DNA of 64,000 nt from Progne subis subis (Eukaryota > Chordata > Aves > Passeriformes > Hirundinidae), in contig JAKJHU010000005.1 of NCBI GenBank assembly GCA_022316685.1, forward strand, positions 11,448,707-11,512,706, in the 5' to 3' direction. Positions 49,301 through 61,821 of this stretch are shown in pieces. The first letter of the stretch is position 1. Every line of letters starts with the position of its first letter. Both the position numbers and the translations under genes were made by a program. Below the pieces are notes generated by a model that was given only the letters and a program-made list of their open reading frames with translations, was not told the origin of the DNA and made no database searches.

Positions 49301-52300
49301 ATTTAACAATATAACTATGATGAATTTCAGACAAAGAAGTGAAGCAGCAAATGACTTTGTATTCTATTAGCTGGAATTAGCAAGCATTCTTACAGAATTC
49401 CAGCTCAACAAAAGTCCTATCACTTATGTATCTGGAGAGCTGGGAGTTTAATTTCATTTTCAGTGCTGCACTTTGTACTGATAGACTGACAAAGCAACCT
49501 GGTTGAAAATGAAATGATTTCAACAACTGTGAAATACTGCATGACATAACGGCCAACATAAAGCCATCATTCTCTGTGTTTACATCGGTACTGATTCTTA
49601 ACAGCATGCTGTTAGCTCAGCATAAAGCGCTGCTGCTCTGGAACAATTCAGGTACAAGGACAACTCTTTTACAGCCAATCATGCTCTGTCCCTATAAAGA
49701 ATTATTATATCAATCTAAACTGGCATGTAAGTTAATACTCACCCCTCAGCTGCTTAAATTTACGTTGCGACCCACAGACTTATTCATCTCCCACCGCTGA
49801 GAATCATAACCCCAGGATCATTACATGCATATCCACACCATCCAAGAATCAATGGCTGCTACAGCATTATACATATTATCAAATCCAGTTGCTTGTCAAT
49901 TAACCCAATATGACATCTGCATGAAGGATTTAAATAAGGAACATCATATGCTGTGTGATCAATAAAGTGAAAATGCAGGCACTGACAAGGCTTACCGTTT
50001 GGCCTGATACCACAGCATCCATCTCTCTGAATGGAAGTTATTTATGCTCCCACTGAATTATGGCTTGTATTCAAATATTGGCAAAGATGCAATGTACAAA
50101 ATGTGTAACATCTACAGTATGCTGTGGCTGGCTACAGCTCTTAGGAATCTCTTAAAAGAGTAATTTCTCCTTCAGGAGCACAGCTCTCAGTCCAGGACTT
50201 AGGAGTGGATCCTTTTCATCTCAGACAAAAAGGTGCTACTGAAAAAAAATTACCAGAGGAGCAGATGTATTCTTCAGCACACACATGTACAGTGGAAAGA
50301 ACATCTTTCATAGTGTTGGCTAAACAGAAACTTCATTAATTAGAAAGAAATCCTGACTTCCATAAAGTAAAACAAGTTTCAGCCTTTTTCTCCACCAGGA
50401 AAAGCAAATGAGCTGATGAGGATAATGAAATGCATCCCATTGACAAATGAGTTCACTTTGGACACTGGAAGAGAATTAAGCTCCTTTATAATTTAAAATA
50501 ACAAAACTGCTGTCAGTACAGTGAGATGTCCCACATACAATCAGTACGAGCACACAGAACAACTGTCCTCCCAGTTAATTTGGCAGCAGTGGCATTGGTT
50601 TCTCAGGTTGGAAAGATATCTCCTGCTTTTGAACAAACTGGCAATCTGCAAGTTGTGAGTGAGAAAAAAAGAAATCTATCCTGTTGAAGGGCAGCAAGCA
50701 AAATAAAGTACGTTAAAAAGGTTCCTGTTACGTTTAGCTCAAATTTAGGCTCTGTGTCAAATAACTTCTTACCAGCTTATGATAGAAGTGTTTCCTTTAA
50801 GAAATATTCCAGTGGAAACAATTTGGTTATGGATAGATAAACTTCAGTAGTAGCTGTGGAAAAAACTTGTGGCATGGTGCTGCTACAAAAGCCAGGCGAG
50901 ATGCATATAAGAGGAAAGAGAGGCTGTCTAGTGTCCATTGCTTAACTCAAAAGAAACTCAGAAAAGAAACACAGGTGGAGACCTAACATTTGGGAAATGC
51001 ATATCTACACAGGCATTGTAAAAACCACACTACTTTTGAACCTAGTGTTATTTCAGTCAACAGGCTGGCTATAGATATCTGTGCCCACATCCACTGCCAG
51101 TGCAGGCAGTGGAAGCACTTCCATTGATTTTAATACCACAGGCTATAAAGTTCCACAAAAATTTTTCCTTCTACCTCACTGTCTCCCACAAAATAATTTT
51201 TGGGTCATGAAGTTTTTACTCCCACTCTTCTGAGTGTATTATTTCAAACTCTTGATACTTCACGTGTGAATGCATAACATAAGCCCTATCAAAACATAAT
51301 AGAGACAACTTTCCAGTCATTCCAGAACATTACGAAAATTCCTGAACTCCCTAAATTTGAGCGTTTGGCTTGGTACAGCAGGACAACAAACCAAGATGTT
51401 TGTCTCTAAACTCCCTAGGTCCACAGGTATATCCAAGTGTGAGGCCTCTTAGGAAATGGGCAACCTAAAGACCAAAGTGCTTTTTCTGGTTCTGCTTTAA
51501 CAAGTGAGAACACAACTGAGATTCTGGATTTATAAAAATTTGGCTGATTTAATAGCACAGGGCCTTTCTGAAACAGAAGTTAAAATTACCTCTCTCCCTT
51601 TTGTTCAATTTTATATTAAGTTCACAGCACTGTATGTAGCCCTCCACTCTTGTTTAGAGCTCAGATGGCTTTGTACATGCTAAGGACTTATTTTATTGAA
51701 TTATCAGCTTGCGTGTTTTGCAACATACTTATTCCTGGAGTAGATGTAGCCTCTCAGAAATGAGGCTGCCATGGAAAACTGGAAGACTCAAAAGGACTGT
51801 AGGCTGCATCTTTGAAAAGTGTTGCCATGGTTGCAATGGAGCGAACCTACTTCCTCTGGTTCTGCCACAGACCCTGAAGCCCTTGATGAGATGGATTTTG
51901 CAACCAGCCAAACAAGGGGACGTAAGGGTGTGGGAAACAGGAATGTAACTACAGAGAGATTCTGGAGTCAATGGACAGTGCCCCAAACTATGATGCTGAC
52001 AATGCAGCCCCTTGAGAAAGGATGACCTCTTCTCTCAAACCATGTAGTAAATATCTTCTGATAGATGAAGAGTACTTGTATGAGTGTGTGTGTGTGTAGG
52101 TGGGAAGTGTTAGCCTGAATATGACAAGGTCAGGAGTCAAAACTATTAAGAGATAGATGAATGTTCTCATGGTAAAACGTAGTAAGGGAAAAGTTGCTTA
52201 ATTGGTATGGAAAGCTATAAGAGGGTGTTTGTCAATGGTGGAAAATAACATAAGACAAAGTAAATTTTCTATAAACAATATCTCTTCCTCTTGGTAGATT

Positions 52301-52816
52301 CTGCGTGTATATGTCTGTGAAAAAAAGAGACTGAAAAACTCCTGAATCTCTCCCATGGCAAACTGTGAAAAGCTATGGCATGCTATACACATCTAGAGAA
52401 AATGGCATCTCTCTCGTAGTACAACACAGCCTTCTACTGAGATACTAGCCTGTAAAAATCAGAAATGACTTATTTTTACAGAAATCATCCAGATAAAAAC
52501 GTACTCTCAGCTGCCAAAACTACAGTCCCACAAAGCAAGGGGGGATAAGAATAAACACACACCTTGGTTTTGCAGAGACAACCACCATGACTGTGTAAGT
52601 GTAAATAGTGTAAGCAGTAGGTAATAATGCCTGTTTGTCTTATCTTAAAATATAGTGGAGAGATCCGAGCCAAGAAACAGGTGGTTGTGTAAGCTGTACA
52701 AGTCTTTTTATCTGTGTCTTATACTAAATATTGCCAGGCTATAAAGAATCAGGGACACAAGTGTCAAGAGAGCTAAAATAAAATAACAACAATGGTGGTC
52801 ATAATAACACATTTAT
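40339..52816. other. Intergenic, no gene recognised
   Basis: Mostly AT-rich, with small tandem duplications (a 15-base unit twice at about 42201-42230; GGCATT-type hexamers at 44858-44882) and no frame longer than about 130 residues. None shows a recognisable domain. Confidence 0.5.
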
Positions 52817-52911
52817 CTTTCCTTTCCTTTCCTTTCCTTTCCTTTCCTTTCCTTTCCTTTCCTTTCCTTTCCTTTCCTTTCCTTTCCTTTCCTTTCCTTT
52901 CCTTTCCTTTC
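52817..52911. repeat. (CTTTC)n pentanucleotide microsatellite, about 19 units
   Basis: About 95 bases of CTTTC/CCTTT repeat; on the minus strand it reads as a Lys-Glu-Arg-Lys-Gly repeat frame, which is an artefact. Confidence 0.97.
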
Positions 52912-53675
52912 AGTTCAGAGCTGCTACAGTACACAACATAAGTTTCTGCTGCAAATAAGAGGGCCAGAAACAGACATTTTCCTTTTTGATGAAAGCCAAA
53001 ATTCTTACTTGACTTGCATAACTGGAACTTTACAGAATTTCTACCACAGAACATCAGTTCACCAAACAGTCATGAGAGCTGACAACACTGTATTACAAAA
53101 ACTACATTTAGGAAACAAGCAAAAATTGCGCACTGGTGTAAATCACAGCTACACCTTGTTCAAAAAGAGCCACATGCTCAATGTCAAAAATGGGCAGAAC
53201 TCCAAGTAAGATGTGTACTTGTCAATTAGTGGATGAAATTTAATCTGTAAGGGAAGAAACATATTGCACATGGGAGAAGATAGCTGAGGGAGGGGTAATA
53301 TCCACACACAAAAAAAATATCCCCCATTTCACTGAAATCCTGAAAGAGGTAATGCCGAGTGATAGTGGTGACTATCGATGGACAGCTTTCGGTTGGCTCA
53401 CGTGAAGTGATCTTGGCAGAACATAGCCCGGTCTTGCCTCTGCTGAACTGACAGGCTGACTCGTGCAGGATCCCAGCCTGAGCAGGCTCAGGCGAGTTTC
53501 ATGGCATTTAGGGGAACATTTGTGTGCACTTTAGGAAAGGAGCTCAAGGCTGCCAAGAGCAAGCACTCAGCCCCCACTCTCGTGTGAGGGTCTGTAGGAT
53601 ATCTGAAGTGGGGACCCATGGGGCACCATGACTCCTCATACCCAGCACTCCTGAGGCAGCACAGCCTGTGCCCAG

Positions 53676-54082
53676 GCCGACCTGTTCGTCTGGAGAAAAC
53701 TGAGAGGGGGCCTCACTAATGGGTAAAAATATCTAAAGGTGGGGGGGGGGGGGGGGGGGGAGGTGTCCAAGAAACCGGAGCCAAGCTATTGTTGTTGGTG
53801 CCAGCCATTAGGACACAAGGAACAACGGGCAGAAACTGACGCACACAAGTTTTACGTGAATGTGAGGAGACTTCATTACTGTGTAGGTGACGGAGCACTG
53901 GAACAGATTGCCCAGACAGGCTGTGGAGTCTCCTTCGCTGGAGATATTCAAGAATCATCTGGATGCAATCCTGTGCCCTGTGCTCTAGGATGACCCAGCT
54001 TAGGCAGGGAGGCTGGAGCAGATGACCCACTGTGGACCTTTCCCCCTTTCAACCTTACCTATTATGTGATTTTGTGATCCTT
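53676..54082 (+). mobile_element. CR1 LINE 3' fragment with internal G20 run
   Basis: Plus-oriented CR1 3' region: a TCTGGAGAAAACTGAGAGGGG block, GGAGCACTGGAACAGATTGCC, CAGACAGGCTGTGGAGTCTCC, and a degraded tail ending TTATGTGATTTTGTGATCC near 54080. A run of 20 G bases at 53741-53760 sits where the CR1 consensus has a G-rich stretch, so it looks like an expansion inside the element. Confidence 0.85.
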
Positions 54083-54169
54083 TATGCAGCACAAAAATTG
54101 ATTTCTCTGTTACTGTTTTACACCTCCTTGGCAACACGTACCAAACCCACACAGACTTTTTACTTTAGA

Positions 54170-54770
54170 GATGCTGAAGACAGGTGAAGTGAGGGGACAC
54201 GGCCTGCCGGGGAGGCTGCGGGAGCCCCGTGACGGGCTCGGCTGGAGGGGCCTCAGCTCCGACCCAGCCGTGACTTTCGGAAGTCGGACCCGGCGGTGAG
54301 ACGCTACAAGCCGCCCTCGACCCCACGGAGGAGCGCTCCCGGCTGACCCTGCGCCTCCTCCTGACGCCACCGAGGCAGGCGAAGGTGAGCCCTCAGCCCT
54401 CGCCGCTCCGGAGCTCCAGGCCGGGTTTTGCGGGGGCCCGCGCTCCCCGCGGCAGAGCGAAGCGCGGCTGGGGCGCGGCGGTGCCTGCGCCGGGCCGGGC
54501 CCGGGAGGGGGCAGGGAGCGCCCAGCGGGAGCCGGGGCACGGGGACGGTGTCCTCGGCCCGCGTCCCCCGCGGGAGCGAGCCGCGTTCCGGGGTCGGAGC
54601 CGGCTCCCCGAGCTGGGCCCGGGGCAGCTTGGCCCCTCCTGCCGCTGCCGGCGGCCGCGGGGCGCGGGCGCTCGGGCTCCTGGCGGAACGACCCGGAGCC
54701 GCTCCCGGGTCCCGCGGGCTGTTCCCGCATATTGTTTCCCTGGGAAGTGCCGGGAGGCGGGGGGTGGGAA
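54170..54770. promoter_or_regulatory. CpG island about 45 kb upstream of ARID1B
   Basis: About 600 bases of very CG-dense sequence with several GC-box-like stretches. It starts directly after a CR1 copy. A 231-residue minus-strand frame (54110-54805) and a 197-residue plus-strand frame (54385-54978) both cover it. Both are Pro/Gly/Arg/Ala-rich with no recognisable domain, as expected for non-coding CG-rich DNA. The island is most simply a promoter or poised enhancer. Confidence 0.6.
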
Positions 54771-54793
54771 GGGGAATCTGCCTGCAGTTGCTC

Positions 54794-54834
54794 CACGTGC
54801 ATCAATAGTTGTCAGTAACATCAAACTGACGTCA
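54794..54834. promoter_or_regulatory. E-box and perfect CRE palindrome
   Basis: CACGTG at 54794-54799 and TGACGTCA at 54827-54834, both palindromes, lie 27 bases apart at the edge of the 54.2-54.8 kb CpG island. CREs of this form bind CREB/ATF factors and are typically within 200 bases of a start site. Confidence 0.55.
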
Positions 54835-54907
54835 TCCTCGGGTAAAAAGATCTCTCTTTTGTTCTCGTTCCCTCCCACCACTTCTTTCCCCCCAGCCTCC
54901 CTTCCCT

Positions 54908-54940
54908 CCCCCCCCCCCCTCCCCCCCCCCCCCCCCCCCC
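54908..54940. repeat. C12-T-C20 tract
   Basis: C-run of 12, one T, then 20 more C bases, within a pyrimidine-rich strand (54865-54940). Confidence 0.92.
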
Positions 54941-55008
54941 GCTTAAAAATCAAAAGACAGAACATGTGCAAAAAATAAAAATAATAAGAACTCCTCTCCC
55001 CTACGTTA

Positions 55009-55102
55009 ATTGCAATGCAAAGGGAGATGTTGCATTACGGATCCTGCCTGGGCTGTGCTGGGCTCTAATGAATGCGCCGAGCCTTTGATCTGGGTGAGTC
55101 AG
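55009..55102 (+). promoter_or_regulatory. Motif cluster and candidate splice donor
   Basis: Contains the palindrome ATTGCAAT (55009-55016, C/EBP type), CTTTGATC (55083-55090, TCF/LEF type) and TGAGTCAG (55095-55102, AP-1 type). The last overlaps a strong-looking donor, TGG then GTGAGT, with the exon edge at 55093. Together with the CRE upstream this could be the end of a first exon of a plus-strand non-coding RNA. This is inference. Confidence 0.3.
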
Positions 55103-55266
55103 TTGGGTTCAGTTGTGCCGGAAGGTTAGTTGCACATCCTGGCTGATCTGAAATTCGATCAGCAGAGGGGGCAAAGAAAAAGAAAAGCATTTTAATGGGA
55201 ATCAATAGAGGATCATAGGGTCCTGGAAGGAAATAGGTGTTGATTAAAGATGTGTTGGTTTTGTTC

Positions 55267-55269
<3 letters not shown>

Positions 55270-55299
<30 letters not shown>
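55270..55299. repeat. T30 homopolymer
   Basis: Thirty consecutive T bases. Confidence 0.95.
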
Positions 55300-56564
55300 C
55301 CCCTCCATGTACACGACTTGTTTAAAAATAAATAAACACCAAAAGCAGCCCGGCAGAAACGAGGGAGGGCGGCCTGGAAAACAGCTTTCCCAATCACCCG
55401 TGTGTTTCTGTTCCAGGGAGGCAGTCAGCAGACCGAGAGTTTGTGCAATGCTTCAAGCTACAGCGCGCAAATTTAAAGCAATAGGCTCCAAAGGATAGCT
55501 CCGGTTCTCGCTGCAGTGCATATCTGTGCCTGAGCTGTTTACTAGTGCATTATTAAATAAGCCCAAAACACTCGCCCCTCTCCCCCCAAGCCAACTTGTT
55601 TTTTCTCCCTCCCACTTCACCTCCCCCCCGTTTCCTGCCTGCTGCTGAGCCACAGGGAATCGAGATACCCGGCATGAAGGTGCAGACCTGTTTTGTTGCA
55701 GCCACAGGTTTCAAAGCTAAACTTTCTAGGCACGTTTCCACTGTTTAGGAGATACTGAACTGAAAGGTTCTGTATATGTTTCCTGACTTTACGTGGAAAA
55801 GAGGGAATTACAATTGTGTTGAACATTTTTTCACTCAGAAGGGAGTGAGTCAACTTCCTACACAAAGGCTAGAATCACCCACCCTGCGCATTGCAATAAA
55901 ATCCGGACTCTCCTTCATTCATGTGTTTGTGTACACATGCACGTGCAAAAATGGGGATTGCAATTGAAGAGCTGGGAGAAGCTGCTGGTGGAAGGCTGAA
56001 CATCCCTGGTGTGATTATATGCTGGCTGTCATCATAGAAACAGGGCACTGCTGTGATGTGGTGGTCCTGTTTTTATCCAAATGGGAAACCTTCCCATCAG
56101 TTCAAGTTTTGTGTTGAGTTGCCGTTTCTTCTTGTTTTGCGTTCTGGCGTGGCTCTCCCTGCCTGCTGCTGAAGATGTCCACATAATTCAGAACTCTTGC
56201 TGTTAATGGCGTTGCCATGGTGTGTCCAAGTCCCATGTGGAGCATGAATTTATGCATGTCGTCATTTACAGGCAGCTTTTCAAATGGGGACACAGAGTGG
56301 GAGGAAGGACCTCCCAGATGTAAGGCCCAAGAGGTTTCCTGCCTCTTAGGTAGACACAGGCCATGCTATCTCACCACGCGGTCTTGGAACAGTCCTTATC
56401 AACATCTGAATTGCAGTTGCAGTGACAATTTCCATTCTGAATAAGAAATAGAAAACACTTGTTCTATCTTTATAGGTTTTGCCCAGTGTTTGTTTAAACT
56501 AAAAATGTTTGGGGGCACGTTTTTGGATATTCCGAGAAATACTCATCATAATTTGTCTCCAATT

Positions 56565-56599
<35 letters not shown>

Positions 56600-59500
56600 A
56601 TATATATATTAGCCAATATTTATTTCAGTGATCTTTGAAGAAAATTGGTGGAAAGGCAGTGTTAGATAATGTGACCACTTGAGGATGACCATTTTATAAT
56701 AGTGTGAGTATTTCTTCTCTTATGAGATATAATTAATTTATTTTAAAATTATGATGATGACAATAATAAATTCCCTATTTGCTGCAGGACAAAATGCAAT
56801 AGAAAATGGGATATGACAAGTGCCATTGTCACTCACTATGCTGTGAACACATGGAAGACAACGGAAGGTCAACTACCTAATTTAGGTATATACTTCTTTT
56901 AGGTTTGTGCTCATGGAAGGTACCAGATTAACAGCCTAGGAGAATGAAGGGCTTCTTTTATTGTCAGAACTGGTACAATAATGGGATCTTTCCCACACCT
57001 TACCTTACTCGTCACTGCCTCAAACCATTTTTCAGAATAGACCACAATTACACCCAGAACCTGCATAGACTTGTGTTCTTAAATTTATTTGTAGAGCTAA
57101 GTCATTAGTACTAAGAGGCTGTGGAGACCTGAAAGGCTGTGGAGGCTGAGCTATCTGCTGAGAATGCTAAGAAAGTTGTGAATTATTCAATTTTTATGTG
57201 AATACTTGTGAAATACCACTGGAACATTTCAAATAAGCCAACACTGAGCAGATTACCTGCATCCATTCTGGCCTAGATTTGATCTATGAATGAATGGCTC
57301 TCAAGCCCTTAAAAATGCCCTGGGCAATCCTGTTCTATTATTTCCACCATTGTTTTTCCATTCAGATACCACAGGGATGAGCACAATCAGCAGAGAAAAT
57401 GAAAATCAAATTGCCTACCAAGAGCTGACCATATGGGGCAGCTGGTTGCTGCTTCCCAACCCCCTGCCTGATGTCTCTTCCCTGCCTCCAATGATGTGCT
57501 ACTGAGTGCTAGTCAGTCCCTGTCACCCCTTCCAAATCTGTTTTTATGCTGCAGACAAGCAAATTTCCTCAGATTTTATATTTTCTGAGAATGCATCCTC
57601 TTTTCCCTCGAGTTTTCTTGTTTCTCTGCGGACTAAATCTGTTTGTTTGGTGTGCCCCCCCTCTGCTCCCCCCCCTGCCCCGCCTACTTCTGCTCCTTTG
57701 AATATGAACACTGGGCCTAGAAATAAGGAAAGGAGGCCAAGAGGAAAATGTGTCTCACCGACACTTGCCAGATATCCAAGTTGCATGTGGAGAGACAGAG
57801 TTTCAGCTCATGTGTCTGGCTTGGACAGCAGCGTAGACCATTAAACATCCTCTTGTCTGTCTTGCAGCATCCAGACAGCGCAGCTCCTCACACTGACACC
57901 TGGAGGGGCTGGCTGGGGGAACAGGGGTTGTGGAGTAGTTTGGGTTATGCCGTGTTGAGCTGAGGCAGATCTGGTGGGTTATTGGTGATTTCTGTGCCCA
58001 GGGATGCATTTCCTGCTACACTGTAAGAATGAGGACACTGGGAGGAGGAGAGGTGTCTGCGATCAAATGGTATCACCTGTCATGTAGAGGAGCACAGTGC
58101 AGGTTTCCTTGTGCCAGCTTGTCCCCTTAGAGTCTCTGGCCCTTGATTTCTGCAGGGTTCTAGATAAGTGATGGGTGGTAAGTTATTGTATTTATTGTAT
58201 TTATTTATTTGCTTGCTTGTTGCTTCATGGCAGTTCACACAGCCCAGTAAAAACTGGATCTCACTGTGCTTGGCACCATGTAAACTGTGGTACTGTGTCC
58301 TGCCACTCAAGGAATTTGCAGTCTAAATAGGCAAGGCCAACAAGGGGAGACAGAGGCATACAGGAAAAAACCCCTACGAACTACCGAAAAAAAATCCTCA
58401 CGTGTTGACTTAGAGGCTGTCTGTTTTTTGACAGTTCCAAAAGAGGGTACAGTTTAAAATACCTGTGTTGCTAGATAAAAACACTCTCCTCCCCCAGGCA
58501 GATTAACAAAAATTAACAGAAAAGTGCCGAGGTGTGTCTGCCACAGTACCTTAACACGTTTCCCTGTGCTTCATTGTTCTCAGTCATTGTTCTCAGTTCG
58601 TGGAGCACACAGATTGTGTAATACCTCTATTCTGGGACACCTAGGTTAGCACAGTTACTCTCAGTGGGGTGAAGGAGGAACTCTGTGGTAGCTTTAGCTG
58701 AAAGTGTTTTACTTCTTGTGGTTTATGTCCTGACTTTCAGTAATCTTGAGAATTTGAGGACATGTATACATTTATCAGTCTGACAGTTTTGAAAATGCAA
58801 GTGTTCTAAATGTTAATAATCTTTTTTTTTTTAATGTATGTGTTTGATCTGTAATTTATTTTGTGCTTGCCATACAAGCACCACCTCATTCTGCTGACTG
58901 TTGATAGGAGAGAGATGATAGCAGCATGTGCTTCCATGCAAAAAAAAAAAAAAAAAAAACAACAAAACAAAAAGAAGGAAAAAAGCAAACCTGCTATTAC
59001 ATTAATAGCATCCTGTGACAGAGTCATGAAGAGTTTGTGCATTGGCTCAGCGCCTCTCTGCCCGGAGTATCAAGGCTCCTGGTTTCTCCTGTGCCCTGAT
59101 GGGGAAGCCGTGGAGAGACAGAAGAGCAATTCCAGATTCTGTGCTGCGAATGCTTTTCTTTCCCACCGGCTGGCTACATCCATGCGTGCAGAGCTTTTGA
59201 TTAGATCTGCTGTTTTGCCTATGGCAATCTTCACTGCAAACGTCCTTCGCCTATACATCATTTGAGCATCTATACATGATAAGATTGCCGGCTTTTATTA
59301 CAGTAAAAACAGGAGCTTTCTTCTCAATAGGCTTTGCTCCTTCCTCAGCTCTCCAACCACCCCTAGGGGAAGTGTAAAGGACAGGAAAACTTTGAAAAAC
59401 CTTTCACCTCTTTGTTCTCCTTGGAAGAATGTGGGAAGAGTTTTTGTAAAATCTAAGGTAGACATTGATAAAAGGGGACTTGCCTGGGCGGCATAAAAGT

Positions 59501-60384
59501 GGGGAGCTTGGTAAAGTAGGTACATGTAAATACCCACAAATTACTTAAATGATAAACTCACATTTTTTCTCTTCAAGGAAAATTATATCCATGTATTTCT
59601 TAGCTTACGTCTCACTTTCAGTCTTTGTTTCCCCTGTTACTTTTAACACCAGGGTCTCGGAGCATTACAATGCCTTTCAGCATTAAAAACTTCCTTTTTC
59701 ACTGTGAATAGATTTGTACTGCAACTAGGCAAGTTCTAGTATATTACAGGAGAATGAATAAAGATATTAGCGTACAGAAAATGTGAAAAGAGAAAGGCAG
59801 TAGACATGAATAAGCAAATAAGTAACTTAATCACATTTTCCTTTGAATGTACAAAATACACTGAGGATCACATCACTAAAAAAGACACGTCTGCTGAAAA
59901 AGAAGTGGGTTTTGTATAAAAACAGATCACGCATCTGCTTGTCTCTGAGTACTTTAAATAGTCAGTGTATGCAGTCACTTTGCCTTTTACTCTACAATTA
60001 GACTTTGGACTGGGACAGAAGTATATGTGATATGCATTTCCTTGAAAAATACTGCTGTATGTAGGAAATAAACTCTTGGGCCTGGTAGTTCAGCTTCCTG
60101 TGAGTGCACAGTTGTTCACTTTGGTTTGCCATTGAGTGCTTTACCTGCTGAAGTTTCAAATGCTTTGTTTGGTGGGACTTCATAATTCATTTTCCATTTG
60201 AAAATTACATGCTAGACTGAATCGTGGTTTCTGAGAAATTCTCCGATACTTTGTCCAAATTTTGTTCTTTAGTTTCATCCCATTACTTTTAGTCATACCA
60301 CTGCATGTTAGCATCCAAGAAATTCCTTTCCATTCTCTCTGGTCATCACTCATATATTTCTAGACAGTGGTTGTTTTGCCCTTA
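55300..60384. other. Intergenic, no gene recognised
   Basis: Non-coding DNA with an AT dinucleotide repeat (56563-56610) and an A20 run (58940-58959). A stretch at 58.26-58.35 kb with a CACTCAAGGAATTTGCAGTC phrase may be a relic of an old repeat. Confidence 0.5.
56563..56610. repeat. (TA)n microsatellite
   Basis: TA repeats interrupted once by TTTA, about 48 bases. Confidence 0.95.
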
Positions 60385-60922
60385 CATCGTGGTTTAACTT
60401 GACAGGCAGCTAAACAACAACCATTCCCTCACTCCCCCTCTCCAGCAGGATGAGGGAGAAAATTTGAAAAAGAAGTCAAATTCTTGGGTTTAGATAAAGA
60501 CAGTTTAATAGGACAGAAAAAGTTGGGAAAATAATATAAATATTAATAATAGAATTAGAATATACAGGTGATGCACCATGCTGTTGCTCACTGGGCACTG
60601 ACCGATGCCCAGCCAGATTCCTGAGCAGTGGCCTGCAGCTATCTTTCCCCCTAGTTTATGTGCTTAGCATGAAAACATATGGTTTGGAGTGTCCTTTTGG
60701 CCAGTTGGGGTCAGCTGTCCCAGCTGCAACCCTCCCCAGCTTCTTGTGCACCCCACCCTTCTTACTTGCTGGCAGGGCAGCGTGAGAAGGAAGAGTCCTT
60801 GACCACTGTTCAGCAACAACTGGAACACCAGTGTGTTACCCATGTGATTGTCCTGAATCTAAAACACTGTACTACTCCAGGTATGGGTAAGAAAATTAAC
60901 TCTATCCCGACTATACAGGATA
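60385..60922 (-). mobile_element. Solo LTR of an avian endogenous retrovirus
   Basis: About 540 bases matching, from memory, a common avian ERV LTR type. On the minus strand it opens with a TATCCTGTATAGTCGGGATA-like edge and the GATAGAGTTAATTTTC block. It passes the CAGCTGACCCCAACTGGCC region and reaches an ATTAAA polyadenylation-type signal (plus-strand TTTAAT at 60504-60509) followed by CTGTCTTTATCT. It ends near GTTAAACCACGAT. I see no internal gag, pol or env sequence on either side, so it is a solo LTR. A clear target-site duplication was not evident. The 89-residue plus-strand frame inside it is not a gene. Confidence 0.8.
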
Positions 60923-61452
60923 CCTTTTTACCTAGATTAATAAATTAAGTCCCTTCCTTGTCTAATCAGTTTGTTTCTCTTCTCTGAACTCCTTTCAGCA
61001 TACCAGTGTTCTTCTGTTATGGAGGTGTCTAGAAGTGGATGCAACATTCTGCAGAAGTCTTCCCAGATGCATAGACAATAATTTTCCTCTTCTGACATTA
61101 TTCTACTGCATATGCAGCCCAAAATTGCATCGGTCTTTTAAAATGATATATCTCTTTGAGAACTCATTCAATTTGTTGTTCACTGTCACACATAAATATC
61201 TTGCCGTGCAGATGCTTTCCAGGTTTTGCTTTCTCATGGACTCTTCGTGTTTCTGATTATTTTTCCTCAGTATATCAGTCTACATTTTTCCACATTGAAT
61301 CTCATTTTATTGCCTGTTACATTACATATCTAACCTTGTTAGTTTCCATTTATACCATTGCTATCCCCTCTGACATTTGCAAGCCTCCTGGTTTATTGTC
61401 ATTTGTGAATTTCATTAATGTGCTATTTACCTCCTTTTCCAGATCATTAATT

Positions 61453-61520
61453 GAGATATTAAATAAGAGATATTAATAAGAGATATTAAATAAGATACTA
61501 AATAAGAGATATTAAATAAG
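61453..61520. repeat. Tandem repeat of a 12-14 bp unit
   Basis: Five imperfect head-to-tail units of GAGATATTAAATAA, with copies of 12, 13 and 14 bases. Confidence 0.9.
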
Positions 61521-61802
61521 AACATACCAAAAATGCCCCTGCAGCAAACCGGCTCAATACCTCACCTCCCATTATTACCTGCTGCTTACACTGCTGCTTA
61601 CACTCCTTCAACCACCTTTTCCATCCAGGTCACAGGACTCAGATTCAAGTCAATTTCAATTAGATTTTTCTAAGGGATTAATTTCAGTTTTTAAAGTGTT
61701 TATAGGATTTAGGTCCGTGACCTTTTCTCCTTTTCCTTCGTTGCACAGGTGGGACTGATTCTCCTTCCCTATGTTTTCATAGCAATAATGAATTTGTGAT
61801 AT

Positions 61803-61821
61803 GGGGGGGGGGGGGGGGGGG
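61803..61821. repeat. G19 homopolymer
   Basis: Nineteen consecutive G bases. Confidence 0.95.

Noticed and set aside
52773..53054. 93-residue minus-strand frame with a Lys-Glu-Arg-Lys-Gly repeat
   Set aside because: It is the translation of the CTTTC microsatellite.
54110..54978. 231-residue minus and 197-residue plus frames over the 54 kb CpG island
   Set aside because: Composition-driven, low complexity, mutually overlapping; the minus frame extends into flanking AT-rich DNA without domain content.
60679..60948. 89-residue plus-strand frame
   Set aside because: It lies antisense within the solo LTR and spans its edge; not a retroviral gene.
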